A stretch of 45,940 nt of DNA from an uncultured Desulfobacterales bacterium (GCA_937998305.1 CALLDL010000128.1:1-45940), one strand, 5' to 3'; numbered from the stretch's first letter, positions 34,329-42,722 are shown. The notes: generated by a model from the sequence alone, not told the origin. Made by a program: numbers and translations.

Positions 34329-34455
34329 TGACGGCTTCGTAAAAAGTCCAACTTCTGCGTTGCGCTGCATTCCTCGTCACTGCGGTGTACGATAAGTACT
34401 CCTCATTCCTCGGGATTTGCGCGCCTTGAATTTGAAGCTTTTTACTTTGCCATCA
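34329..34455. repeat. Palindromic intergenic repeat (GACGGCTTCGTAAAAAG type)
   Basis: TGACGGCTTCGTAAAAAG (34329-34346) and CTTTTTACTTTGCCATCA (34438-34455) are imperfect inverted ends (14 of 18 pairs). They enclose GCGTTGCGCTGCATTCCTCG, TACGATAAGTACTCCTCATT and GGATTTGCGCGCCTTGA. There is no reading frame. This looks like a dispersed palindromic unit downstream of ccdA. Confidence 0.65.
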
Positions 34456-34595
34456 AGAATCATCTTTTACTCGGCCTCATATTTATTTTAGACCAACCTT
34501 CCTTTCAATCAAAATCTCTTGCCATTTAAAAAGGTATCAGCTATTAAATATTTTATTATCCCTTATAGTTACTTGTAAAAAATTTATTTTTTACA

Positions 34596-34748
34596 TTTGA
34601 ATTACCCGCTGTTCCTTGGAGCGAAGAGGAAATTCCAACTCTCGGGACAGCGTGGGATGAATTCAAATAAAAGATAAGATCCCGCAGGTTCATACGCCTC
34701 CAGAGGGTTCACCTGCGGGAGTTTCATAAAATCGTTACACGATTTTAT
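34596..34748. repeat. Intergenic repeat family B, copy 1
   Basis: Begins TTTGAATTACCCGCTGTTCC, contains a 10-bp perfect stem TCCCGCAGGT/ACCTGCGGGA (34680-34689/34711-34720), and ends in a 23-bp palindrome with arms ATAAAATCG/CGATTTTAT (34726-34748). A diverged copy with the same beginning and end lies at 40181-40303, and the terminal palindrome alone recurs at 42996-43017. Confidence 0.6.
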
Positions 34749-34770
34749 TTCCACAACAGCTAAAATAGAT

Positions 34771-35340
34771 ATGATAAAATTTATGAATCGAAAATCATGG
34801 GTCTTACTTTTTGGCATCATCTTTTGTGTTCAGAATTTGGCTTTTGCCCAGAATGCAACGTTAACAAATATCATTGTTACAAACACACGAGATGATCTTC
34901 TGGTTTATCTTAATGTTGAAGGTGCTTTCACAGAAAAGATGAAAAAGGCGATTTCAAGTGGTGTTTCCACGACCTTTTCATATTACTTAAGCTTTTATAA
35001 AATTCGCAATCTATGGTTTGACAATAATATAGAGGATATAAAAGTTACAAATACAATTAAATACAATAATCTGAAAGAAGAGTATATTGTAAAACGCTCT
35101 TGGGAAAAAAGCGGGCCACAGGTGACAAAATCTTTCGATGAGGCTAAAAAACTGATGAGCGAAATTGACAGCTTAAAAATTGTCCCTCTGAAACAACTAG
35201 AAAAAGGTGCGCATTATCAAATAAGGGCTAAGGCCGAACTTAGTAAAGTAACCCTTCCTTTTTATCTGCATTATGTCTTATTTTTTGTTTCTCTGTGGGA
35301 TTTTGAAACCGATTGGTATACCGTAGACTTCATTTATTAA
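34771..35340 (+). CDS. DUF4390 exported protein
   Basis: 189 residues. A signal peptide (WVLLFGIIFCVQNLAFA, probable cleavage before QNA) is followed by a domain of the DUF4390 type: LTNIIVTNTRDDLLVYLNVEG, FSYYLSFYKIRNLWFDNNI, VTNTIKYNNLKEEYIVKR, then a hydrophobic C-terminal end WDFETDWYTVDFIY. DUF4390 genes typically stand directly before an NtrY-like kinase, as here (14-bp gap). A periplasmic or membrane accessory to that kinase is a fair inference. The start may be 34771 or the ATG 12 bp later. Confidence 0.8.
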   Translation: MIKFMNRKSWVLLFGIIFCVQNLAFAQNATLTNIIVTNTRDDLLVYLNVEGAFTEKMKKAISSGVSTTFSYYLSFYKIRNLWFDNNIEDIKVTNTIKYNNLKEEYIVKRSWEKSGPQVTKSFDEAKKLMSEIDSLKIVPLKQLEKGAHYQIRAKAELSKVTLPFYLHYVLFFVSLWDFETDWYTVDFIY

Positions 35341-35354
35341 AACAAATAGTTATA

Positions 35355-37589
35355 ATGAGCAATAAAAGAAGAAAAAAGACGGCGTCTTTTATTTCAGAAG
35401 AAGAGATAAAAAGACGAAAGCGGGAAGTCGTTATTAGCATTATCATCATTGCTGTGGTTGCCCTGCTGACGTTTGTTGAAAACAGAATTGTTCATTTCGG
35501 CGCCGATATCCCCGTTTCCAATACCATCCTGATGTTTATATTGATAAACATCAATTTGTTATTACTTCTCTTGTTAATATTTCTTGTTTTCAGAAACCTG
35601 GTAAAGCTGCTTTATGATCGAAAACGGAAAGTCATGGGGGCCAAGCTACGAACGAGACTTGTGGTAGCTTTCATAGCCCTTTCACTTTTACCAACCATCG
35701 TACTTTTTTTCTTTTCCATAAACTTTATCACAACGAGCATTGAGTTCTGGTTTAACGTTCCAGTAGAACAGGCCCTTGAGAATTCATTAGACGTCGGGCG
35801 AAGTCTATATTGGCATACCGAAGAAAGAAACCGTTTTTTTATGGAAAGAATCTCGTATCAGATAACAACAAAAAAACTATTAGATAAGAAAAACAAAAAG
35901 GCACTTTCCCGTTATGTACAGGTCGTCCAGCGTGAGTTTAATTTTAATGCCATAGAAATTTATGAAGACAATGCAACACGTATTACATTTGCCCTCGCTC
36001 CGGAACTGGAAGATAAGCGCTTTGACGTTATTTCTGCTGATAATCTTCAAAAAGAAATACCGCCAAAAGGTGTCAGGACTGTTTCTGAAAGAATTCCCTC
36101 CGGTGAACTTATCAGAACCATCGGTACGATTCCTTTTGGCTCAATGCCCACCAATGCCCAAGCCTTTGTGGTGATAGCCAGACTGATGCCTCCGGATCTT
36201 GCCAAAAAAATGTCATCAATTTCAAGAGGCTTTGAAGAATATCAGCAGATAAAGCTTCTTAAAAAACCGATCCAGGTTACCTACTACATCACTCTATCAA
36301 TTGTCGCCTTATTGGTGGTGTTTTGTTCCGTATGGTTTGGCTTCTACATGGCCAAAACGATTTCCATACCCATCAGAGTACTTGCTGAAGGAATCCTTAG
36401 AGTCAAAGAAGGCGATTTAAGTGTTAATATCGCTATGGTGGCTGATGATGAAATTGGAACTCTTGTCGATTCATTCAATAAAATGACCAGGGATTTGCGT
36501 ATTGGACGGGATCAACTTGAGTTTTCTGCTCGCTTGCTTCGAGAACAGAATGTTGAGATAGAAAAAAGAAGACAATACATGGAAATTGTTTTGAAGAATG
36601 TTTCTGCCGGTGTCATTACACTCGATGCCGGCGGATTCATTACAACAACGAACAAATCGGCTGAAAAGATGCTGAATCTCAAATCGGAACATATCCTTCA
36701 GAAAAGCTATAAAAAACTTCTCGATGGACAACTTTTAGAGCTTGCCGAAGACGTCATGGAGAATCTTAAATCATCACGGAATGATGCCGTAGAATTGCCG
36801 TTAAAGCTAACCATAGATGGAAGACCGATGAGTTTTATCATGCATGTAAATGCCCTGAAAGACGATGCAGGTAAGCATATGGGCATGGTTATGGTTTTTG
36901 ATGATCTGACCGAACTCGAGAAGGCTCAACGTATGGCTGCCTGGCGTGAAGTTGCCCGGCGAATTGCGCATGAAGTCAAAAATCCATTAACCCCCATATC
37001 GCTTTCGGCTCAACGCCTTAAACGAAAGTATTCAGATCACATCAAAGAACCTATTTTTGATGAGTGTACCCAAACCATCACCGATCACGTGGAACTGATT
37101 CGAAATCTTGTGGACGAGTTTTCTTCCTTTGCAAGATTCCCCACAGCAAATCCGAAACCCGGTAATCTGCCCCCCATAATTGAAGAAACCCTGGCACTGT
37201 ATAAGGAAGGACATCCTCGAATTAATTTTGAGTTTAATGTTACAGATGATATCCCTGTTCTTAATTTGGATCGGCAGCAGATAAAGCAGGCGATGATTAA
37301 TCTTGTGGATAATGCCATCGGTTCAATAAGGAATGAAGGCAGTATTGTGATATCTCTGGCCCATGATCCAATTCTTAAGATCGTGCGAATTGAGATTGCC
37401 GATAATGGGGTGGGTATTTCCGATGAAGGCAAGACGCGTCTTTTTGAACCCTATTTTTCGACAAAAAAGACCGGTATGGGTTTAGGGCTTACCATTGTAA
37501 GCACCATTATCTCTGATCATAATGGCATGATACGCGTTCAGGACAACAAGCCAAAGGGTGCTAAATTTGTTATCGAACTGCCGGTGTAA
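35355..37589 (+). CDS. ntrY: NtrY-like membrane sensor histidine kinase
   Basis: 744 residues from ATG 35355. Three N-terminal membrane segments (about 25-45, 55-80, 100-125) and a fourth before a HAMP domain (YYITLSIVALLVVFCSVWFGFYMA) frame an extracytoplasmic sensor part. A PAS domain follows (VLKNVSAGVITLDAGGFITT). The phospho-acceptor is His539 in RRIAHEVKNPLTPIS. The ATPase has N box QAMINLVDNAIGS, G1 IADNGVGIS and G2 TGMGLGLTIV. It pairs with the NtrX-like regulator 350 bp downstream. The NtrYX system has been linked to nitrogen, redox and envelope control in other bacteria. Confidence 0.9.
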   Translation: MSNKRRKKTASFISEEEIKRRKREVVISIIIIAVVALLTFVENRIVHFGADIPVSNTILMFILININLLLLLLLIFLVFRNLVKLLYDRKRKVMGAKLRTRLVVAFIALSLLPTIVLFFFSINFITTSIEFWFNVPVEQALENSLDVGRSLYWHTEERNRFFMERISYQITTKKLLDKKNKKALSRYVQVVQREFNFNAIEIYEDNATRITFALAPELEDKRFDVISADNLQKEIPPKGVRTVSERIPSGELIRTIGTIPFGSMPTNAQAFVVIARLMPPDLAKKMSSISRGFEEYQQIKLLKKPIQVTYYITLSIVALLVVFCSVWFGFYMAKTISIPIRVLAEGILRVKEGDLSVNIAMVADDEIGTLVDSFNKMTRDLRIGRDQLEFSARLLREQNVEIEKRRQYMEIVLKNVSAGVITLDAGGFITTTNKSAEKMLNLKSEHILQKSYKKLLDGQLLELAEDVMENLKSSRNDAVELPLKLTIDGRPMSFIMHVNALKDDAGKHMGMVMVFDDLTELEKAQRMAAWREVARRIAHEVKNPLTPISLSAQRLKRKYSDHIKEPIFDECTQTITDHVELIRNLVDEFSSFARFPTANPKPGNLPPIIEETLALYKEGHPRINFEFNVTDDIPVLNLDRQQIKQAMINLVDNAIGSIRNEGSIVISLAHDPILKIVRIEIADNGVGISDEGKTRLFEPYFSTKKTGMGLGLTIVSTIISDHNGMIRVQDNKPKGAKFVIELPV

Positions 37590-37619
37590 ACAAAGAACAC
37601 GTTAAAACCTAAACTGAGT

Positions 37620-37875
37620 GTTTCAAATAATGACAGGGCTATAGAAAAGCTATAATCATTAAACAGATATACATAACTTAAGCTGCTAATGGGTTTCATC
37701 TAATAGGTGGATTTATTTAAGGGGAGAAATGTCACCATTTGAAACCCTTCGGGCTTGCCGAGTTTGCCGAATCTGCTATGTTATGAGACATTTGCAGTAG
37801 CAGACTACGGCTGCATGTCTCATGCCTTGCATCTCCCCGAAAGGCGGGATCTTACGACCGGCAAACTCGACAAGC
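37620..37875. repeat. Nested inverted repeats between ntrY and ntrX
   Basis: Three nested or adjoining palindromes are present. GTTTCAAATAATGAC (37620-37634) pairs with GTCACCATTTGAAAC (37731-37745), 13 of 15. GCTTGCCGAGTTTGCCG (37753-37769) pairs with CGGCAAACTCGACAAGC (37859-37875), 16 of 17. ATGAGACAT (37783-37791) pairs perfectly with ATGTCTCAT (37815-37823). The 350-bp gap between a kinase and its regulator holds no gene, so this looks like one or two inserted palindromic units. Confidence 0.7.
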
Positions 37876-37939
37876 GCTCAATTAAGGTCAAAAATGTTGA
37901 ATCGAGTTTAATTTTTTTCGGATAATAAGGAGTTTAAAC

Positions 37940-39322
37940 ATGTATCCTTCTATTTTAATTGTAGATGATGAACCTTCCATACTTCAGTCTTTAAGTGGCC
38001 TCCTTTCAGATGAAGGTTTTGAGGTTGCAACTGCTGCCAATGGATATGAGGCATTAAAAATCGTTGATACTGAATCGCCGGATCTTGTATTGCTCGATAT
38101 CTGGATGCCGGGCATCGATGGTATCGAAACATTAAAAGAAATAAAGAAAGACAATCCCCACATACAGGTCATCATCATATCCGGACACGGGACCATAGAA
38201 ACTGCTGTAAAGGCCACAAAACTCGGTGCATTCGACTTAATCGAGAAGCCGCTCTCAATTGATAAAGTTATTGTGACAATTAACAATGCACTGAATTTCA
38301 GGAGACTTGAAGAAGAAAACAAATATTTGCGTAAAAAAACTTTAGAAAAACACTCAATCACCGGGAACAGCCCTTTAATTCAAGAACTGAAAAAACAGAT
38401 TGCCGTAGCAGGTCCCACAGGGGCATGGGTATTGATTACCGGAGAGAATGGCACAGGGAAAGAACTGGTTGCACGCACCATCCACCAACTCAGCTCAAGA
38501 GTGGATTATCCGCTTATAGACGTTCACTGCGCTTCTATTCCCGAAGAACTCATTGAAAGCGAACTGTTTGGGCAAGAAAAGGGTACGTTTGCCGAATCGA
38601 GCACGAAAAAAATAGGGAAATTCGAACTAGCGAATAAAGGCACCATTTTTCTGGATGAAATCGGAGATATGAGCTTGAAGTCTCAGTCTAAGATACTGCG
38701 AGTCCTACAGGAACAGCAATTCCAGAGGGTTGGTGGAAGCAGAACATTAAGTATCGATGTGCGGGTTATTGCATCCAGCAATAAGGACCTTGAAAAAGAG
38801 ATCGAAAAGGGCGCTTTCAGAGAAGATATTTACTACAGGTTGAATGTCATACCCATTGAAGTTCCACCCTTAAGAAATCGTGTCGAAGACATTCCCCAGC
38901 TTATGGAAATATTTTTTGATGAATGTGCCAAACAAAATCGGAGCAAAAAAAAGGTCGTGAACCAGAACGTTCTTGATCTTCTATTAAATTATTCATGGCC
39001 TGGAAATGTCAGGGAGCTGAAAAATCTGGTTGAGCGGCTGGCGATCATGACAGATAAAGATGTTATTGATGAATATGATCTGCCATCGCACTATAATCCG
39101 AAAGCAAAAGATGATCTTACATCGGTTGAAGCCCAGCTTTTCTTGAGCAATTCCATAAAGGAAGCCAAGGAGATGTTTGAAAAAGAATTTATCAAAAGAA
39201 AACTGACTCAACACAGCAACAATGTTACTAAAACTGCTGAAGCCATCGGGGTCCAACGGAGCTATCTTTATAAGAAGCTCAAAATACTAAATCTTCCCGG
39301 TGTCTTGGATGCAACATCCTGA
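37940..39322 (+). CDS. ntrX: NtrX-like response regulator with degenerate GAFTGA motif
   Basis: 460 residues. The receiver domain has Asp9/Asp10, phospho-acceptor Asp53 and Lys103. The AAA+ domain has Walker A GENGTGKELVART and Walker B GTIFLDEIGDM, plus the R-finger region FREDIYYRLNVIPIEVPPLR. The C-terminal Fis-type helix-turn-helix is NNVTKTAEAIGVQRSYLYKK. The sigma-54 contact loop, normally GAFTGA after ELFGHEK, reads GTFAES at 215-220 (ELFGQEKGTFAESSTKK). Loss of this loop is also known in NtrX of some proteobacteria, and implies a regulator that does not open sigma-54 promoters. AAGGAG precedes the ATG. Confidence 0.9.
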   Translation: MYPSILIVDDEPSILQSLSGLLSDEGFEVATAANGYEALKIVDTESPDLVLLDIWMPGIDGIETLKEIKKDNPHIQVIIISGHGTIETAVKATKLGAFDLIEKPLSIDKVIVTINNALNFRRLEEENKYLRKKTLEKHSITGNSPLIQELKKQIAVAGPTGAWVLITGENGTGKELVARTIHQLSSRVDYPLIDVHCASIPEELIESELFGQEKGTFAESSTKKIGKFELANKGTIFLDEIGDMSLKSQSKILRVLQEQQFQRVGGSRTLSIDVRVIASSNKDLEKEIEKGAFREDIYYRLNVIPIEVPPLRNRVEDIPQLMEIFFDECAKQNRSKKKVVNQNVLDLLLNYSWPGNVRELKNLVERLAIMTDKDVIDEYDLPSHYNPKAKDDLTSVEAQLFLSNSIKEAKEMFEKEFIKRKLTQHSNNVTKTAEAIGVQRSYLYKKLKILNLPGVLDATS

Positions 39323-39329
39323 ATTTTGA

Positions 39330-39428
39330 ACGAGCCGGAGGCTTTTATTTGCTGCGTTATTAAGGATTCGCAATAGTTCACTATGGCTTCACCCTTAAAT
39401 GCCTTGCAAATGAAAGTCTCCGACTCGT
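39330..39428. repeat. Palindromic intergenic repeat after ntrX
   Basis: Arms 39330-39352 and 39406-39428 (GAGCCGGAGGCTTTTATTTG versus its near complement) match at 20 of 23 positions and enclose TTCGCAATAGTTCACTATGG. There is no reading frame. It starts 7 bp past the ntrX stop and could act as a terminator, although no T-run follows. Confidence 0.65.
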
Positions 39429-39603
39429 GCATTGGGTGAAAATAGATGAGGATAAACTATAATCGTATGATATACTATTTGGGTTAAATATTTGGTCAAA
39501 TGATCATGTTTAAACCCTGTTCAATTAAGTAAATTAATGGCTCTCATCAATTTTCATGCAAGGTAATAATTGTTGCATAATAAAGAGCACGAATAAAAAA
39601 GTT

Positions 39604-40164
39604 ATGGGCTTGAGAATCATCGGTGGCGCTTTGAAAGGTAAAAAATTGTATTCGGTCCGTGATATGTCGATCCGGCCCACTGCCGACAGATTGCGAGAAT
39701 CAATATTTAATATACTTTCTCAACGTGTTCTGGATGCAACGGTGCTTGACCTGTTTGCAGGGACAGGCGCTTTGGGTATCGAGGCCCTAAGCAGAGGCGC
39801 TGAATCGGTTGTATTTGTAGATAATAGAAAAGAGGCCTTATCTGTATTAAGGAGAAACATTGATTCGTGCATGCTTGATCAAAAAGCCAATATTGTCAAA
39901 TGGAATATTAGACAAAACTTAAATTGCATAAGATCAAAAAAACAAAAATTTGACCTTATCTTTTTAGATCCTCCGTACGACAAAAACTTGATAAAACCGA
40001 CATTGTTCAATCTTGACAAAAGTCATTCTTTGAAAGATGGAGCCTGTATTGTGGTTGAACACTCTCTTTTTGAGCTGATTCCAACAGATCTTTTGGCATT
40101 TGATCTTTTAGATCAGAGAAAATATGGAAAAACGCTTGTTTCATTCTTAAACTATGTGATATGA
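39604..40164 (+). CDS. rsmD: 16S rRNA (guanine966-N2)-methyltransferase RsmD
   Basis: 186 residues from ATG 39604 (MGLRIIGGALKGKKL). An upstream in-frame start at 39556 adds 16 residues unlike the family. The N-terminal RIIGGALKGKKL and RPTADRLRESIFNIL, SAM motif I VLDLFAGTGALGIEALSRGA, and the catalytic NPPY-type motif FLDPPYDK are intact. It methylates 16S rRNA during 30S assembly. coaD follows 178 bp later, the usual rsmD-coaD pairing, here separated by a repeat. Confidence 0.95.
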   Translation: MGLRIIGGALKGKKLYSVRDMSIRPTADRLRESIFNILSQRVLDATVLDLFAGTGALGIEALSRGAESVVFVDNRKEALSVLRRNIDSCMLDQKANIVKWNIRQNLNCIRSKKQKFDLIFLDPPYDKNLIKPTLFNLDKSHSLKDGACIVVEHSLFELIPTDLLAFDLLDQRKYGKTLVSFLNYVI

Positions 40165-40180
40165 AACCGTTTTTGTTAAA

Positions 40181-40303
40181 TTTGAATTCCCCGTTGTTTG
40201 TCGGAACGCATTGGAGATCCCGTTTCTTCGGAATTAAATCAAAGCGAAAATTCCGTCCTATCGGGACGTTTGAAAATTTAATAAAATTGTAACACGATTT
40301 TAT
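40181..40303. repeat. Intergenic repeat family B, copy 2
   Basis: Starts TTTGAATTCCCCGTTGTTTG and ends with the 23-bp palindrome ATAAAATTG...CGATTTTAT (40281-40303), which matches that at 34726-34748 in 21 of 23 positions. The middle is diverged and lacks the TCCCGCAGGT stem. It lies between rsmD and coaD. Confidence 0.55.
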
Positions 40304-40342
40304 TTTGGGAGAAATATAAAAACCGAAAGGGATGGATAGTAA

Positions 40343-40831
40343 ATGAGAAAAATTGCCATATATCCAGGATCCTTTGATCCGGTGACAAACGGTCATGTTG
40401 ATATTGCGCAAAGAGGGCTTAAAATATTTGATAAAATCATCGTAGCCATATTGCATAACCCGGTAAAAGAATTTCTGTTTTCCGTTGAAGAACGGGTAGA
40501 GATGCTTGAATCGAGTTTTGAAGCATATCCGAATATTAAAGTCGAAACTTTTGAAGGGCTTCTTGTGGAATATGCATCAAAGAAAGGTTCGATTGCCATA
40601 CTTCGGGGGATGCGCGCGGTTTCTGATTTTGAATATGAATTTCAGCTTGCACTCATGAACCGAAGATTAAACAGAGAAGTTCAGACCGTCTTCCTAATGA
40701 CCGGTCTGCGATGGATCTTTACCAGTTCATCGATAATCAAAGAGGCAGCGATGTTTGGTGGTGATATCGGGACCATGGTGCCGCCTATTGTCAACCAGAA
40801 ATTAAAGAAAAAATTCGGTCTCAATTCTTGA
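40343..40831 (+). CDS. coaD: Phosphopantetheine adenylyltransferase
   Basis: 162 residues, the family length. The nucleotidyltransferase motif IAIYPGSFDPVTNGHVDI carries the HxGH-like TNGH. KRGMRAVSDFEYEFQLALMN-type segment (ILRGMRAVSDFEYEFQLA) and the C-terminal SSSIIKEAAMFGGD are typical. It makes dephospho-CoA from phosphopantetheine and ATP. AAAGGGATGG precedes the ATG. Together with coaX it gives two CoA-pathway genes in the window. Confidence 0.97.
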   Translation: MRKIAIYPGSFDPVTNGHVDIAQRGLKIFDKIIVAILHNPVKEFLFSVEERVEMLESSFEAYPNIKVETFEGLLVEYASKKGSIAILRGMRAVSDFEYEFQLALMNRRLNREVQTVFLMTGLRWIFTSSSIIKEAAMFGGDIGTMVPPIVNQKLKKKFGLNS

Positions 40832-40924
40832 ACAGGCTCTTTCAAAGAGGACCTTTTTTAGGATAAAAACTTAATGGTTTGCAAGGGGCATCGTAAACGT
40901 TTCAGGAAGGGATAAGACCAACAT

Positions 40925-41134
40925 TTATTGTTTGCTCATTATCCATGGGCCTGGGTATGAGGTTGAGGGATATTCCTTTTGGGCCTTTTTTGCTTCAAGA
41001 TGATGTTCGTATTCTGTTCTTTTACCCCATTTAAAACTTACCGCTGCTTTAATTGTTTCACATGCACTTAAAGAAAATATAAATAAAACAATACTTAAAA
41101 GAAGTATTACTTTTTTTAAAACACTGTTGTTCAT
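40925..41134 (-). CDS. Small lipoprotein
   Basis: 69 residues from ATG 41134 (TGGAG upstream); a longer frame to 41272 has no support. The N-terminus MNNSVLKKVILLLSIVLFIF then SLSAC gives a lipobox with Cys24. The mature part is short and charged (KRTEYEHHLEAKKAQKEY) and ends PGPWIMSKQ. No family recognised. Likely anchored in the inner or outer membrane; convergent with coaD. Confidence 0.7.
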   Translation of the reverse strand: MNNSVLKKVILLLSIVLFIFSLSACETIKAAVSFKWGKRTEYEHHLEAKKAQKEYPSTSYPGPWIMSKQ

Positions 41135-41380
41135 ATGTATACTCCATTTATGATTTTCATCCACTTCAGTTAAAATGCAAAAATTAAACCAAGAAAACAA
41201 TAGAGAAAATATGTCATATTTATGAATAGTTAGATCAACTGTCGAGGTTGTTTGATTAAAATAATGTGACAAATATCGTCAAATTACGTGACAAAAAACG
41301 GTTGCTGGGGGTTAAGAGGTTCCATCTGTTTCCATTCATGGAAGAAAAATCTCAAAAGAACAATTAACATATTGAAATAA

Positions 41381-41403
41381 TACCTTAAAAAATTTTCCGG
41401 CAT
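41381..41403 (+). repeat. Direct repeat flanking the P-loop gene, downstream copy
   Basis: A 23-bp sequence beginning TACCTTAAAAAA and ending CCGGCAT, matched at 42005-42027 in the same orientation in 21 of 23 positions. The two copies bracket the P-loop gene. Confidence 0.55.
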
Positions 41404-41434
41404 GCTACGCTGTATTGGTGTTGCTGAGAATGAA

Positions 41435-41451
41435 GGGTGCGAAACTTGAGT
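41435..41451 (+). repeat. Exact copy of the GGGTGCGAAACTTGAGT repeat
   Basis: Identical over 17 bp to 18858-18874, where the same sequence forms one end of a 130-bp palindromic element. Here it stands alone, immediately beyond the stop codon of the P-loop gene. Confidence 0.6.
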
Positions 41452-41997
41452 TTAAAATTTTTGAAATGGCATCTTGATGATTTGGTCACATAGTTTCATT
41501 AACGCTTCCGTCAAGTTTTTTTCGCGGCTCGTGAGTTCGGAATCGGAAAACGTATGCCCGTAATAAGCGTTAATGATATGGGTGGAAGCAGTATCAAGGA
41601 TTTTTATAAAACGTTCAAAATCACCGGCCTGAAAGTAAAGCGTTACATCGTTGACAAATAGGATTTCTCTTTTTTTTCGATAAAATTTCGAAAACAGTTT
41701 TTCTATGGCGGTTCTATTTTTCTCTGCCAACTTTAGGGTGTGGTATTCGTCTTTGCCCGTAAGACGGGGCGCAAGGATGGACGTCGTTAAATAGAGCAAA
41801 GGCTCATCCAGTGGCGGCTCCATTTTTCCACCGATTCCCTGGATATTACCGGGGGCCAAGTCGAGAATTGCTATCTTTTTTGCATGGCCAGCCTTTAAGA
41901 AGAGTTTAAGAATATTTAAAGTTTGAGAAGTCTTGCCGGAGTTGACGTCTCCAACGATGATGGTTCGCCGGTTCATGTAATGGTCGATTTTGTCCAT
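41452..41997 (-). CDS. P-loop NTPase of unknown function
   Basis: 181 residues. Walker A GDVNSGKTS at about 16-24 in TIIVGDVNSGKTSQTLNILK; possible Walker B or switch AILDLAPGNIQGIGG; later ILFVNDVTLYFQAG. The size and the opening recall small MobB-like or dethiobiotin-synthetase-like P-loop proteins, but I do not recognise the family. It follows the DUF2284 gene by 56 bp on the same strand, so an operon is likely, and the gene is bracketed by 23-bp direct repeats. AAGG lies 8 bases before the ATG. Confidence 0.6.
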   Translation of the reverse strand: MDKIDHYMNRRTIIVGDVNSGKTSQTLNILKLFLKAGHAKKIAILDLAPGNIQGIGGKMEPPLDEPLLYLTTSILAPRLTGKDEYHTLKLAEKNRTAIEKLFSKFYRKKREILFVNDVTLYFQAGDFERFIKILDTASTHIINAYYGHTFSDSELTSREKNLTEALMKLCDQIIKMPFQKF

Positions 41998-42004
41998 ATG
42001 ATTT

Positions 42005-42027
42005 TACCTTAAAAAACTCTCCGGCAT
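42005..42027 (+). repeat. Direct repeat flanking the P-loop gene, upstream copy
   Basis: Matches 41381-41403 at 21 of 23 positions in the same orientation. It lies just upstream of the P-loop gene's start codon. Confidence 0.55.
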
Positions 42028-42053
42028 CTTAAATATTAAATCGGGCATAATCC

Positions 42054-42653
42054 TCAAACCACAAGCACCAAGCCGATAAGGCTGGCGCATGGAACGGCAT
42101 CCTGTTTGGATTCATGTCCGATGGGTACAATCTTCCATCCAACCCGGCGTGCGATAGTGAAAACGTCGAAACCGCATGCTTCCATGGCTGGCCGTGCCTG
42201 GAGGGGATGGGTGCAGTCCCGGCCTTTCAGCACAGAACAGGTCGTATGGGGCAGACATAGGGAACATTCTCCGGCCGCGAATCCCATTGCCAGAGGAAAC
42301 CCCATGTAAAAAGCACGGCCTTCTAGTTTGGCGACAATTTCTTTATGTTTTAGTTCAGTGGTCACATGTTTTTTGCGCCATTGATCCCCCACGAAGTCGT
42401 CAACCTTGGCATCAAGTTGTAGCAAAATTCCGTGGCGGAATTCCGAGACAATTCGCGCCGTAACGTCCGGAGTCAAAGGATTATGAGGCGGACACATAAT
42501 ACTGCTGCCATAAAACTTGCATGCCGGGACAAAGCATTTGGCCCAAGCAGTGGTCCGGATCACCAAGTCTGATGTCGGTACAACCACAGCCCGGTCAGCC
42601 CCAAGCTCTTCGGCAAATCGCCTGAGTTCTTCCAGTTTTTCCATGTTGTTCAT
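42054..42653 (-). CDS. DUF2284 predicted metal-binding protein
   Basis: 199 residues. The cysteine pattern fits DUF2284: WAKCFVPACKFYGSSIMCPP, then GECSLCLPHTTCSVLKGRDC, PLQARPAMEACGFDVF. About eight cysteines are arranged like iron-sulfur or metal ligands. The ATG follows GGAACAGCT. The family is common in anaerobes and of unknown function. A hairpin followed by a T-run lies 12 bp upstream of the start codon, so its transcript may begin after, or read through, a terminator. Confidence 0.8.
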   Translation of the reverse strand: MNNMEKLEELRRFAEELGADRAVVVPTSDLVIRTTAWAKCFVPACKFYGSSIMCPPHNPLTPDVTARIVSEFRHGILLQLDAKVDDFVGDQWRKKHVTTELKHKEIVAKLEGRAFYMGFPLAMGFAAGECSLCLPHTTCSVLKGRDCTHPLQARPAMEACGFDVFTIARRVGWKIVPIGHESKQDAVPCASLIGLVLVV

Positions 42654-42664
42654 AGCTGTTCCTT

Positions 42665-42704
42665 TAAAAAAATCGGGTTCTTCTCCAATTTAGTTGGAGA
42701 AGAA
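42665..42704 (-). terminator. Terminator-like hairpin before the DUF2284 gene
   Basis: On the minus strand a perfect 11-bp stem TTCTTCTCCAA-N5-TTGGAGAAGAA (42704-42678) is followed by CCCGA and seven T. It could end the upstream minus-strand transcript or attenuate the DUF2284 gene, which starts 12 bp later. Confidence 0.6.
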
Positions 42705-42722
42705 GGTCCAAGGATTCCAGGG

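Larger units (their letters stand above)
41135..41451. other. Intergenic stretch with small repeats
   Basis: Contains GTGACAAA twice (about 41266-41273 and 41290-41297) near the likely promoter zone of the lipoprotein gene. TACCTTAAAAAATTTTCCGG at 41381 recurs upstream of the P-loop gene, and the 17-mer GGGTGCGAAACTTGAGT (41435-41451) abuts the P-loop gene's stop codon. Confidence 0.45.
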
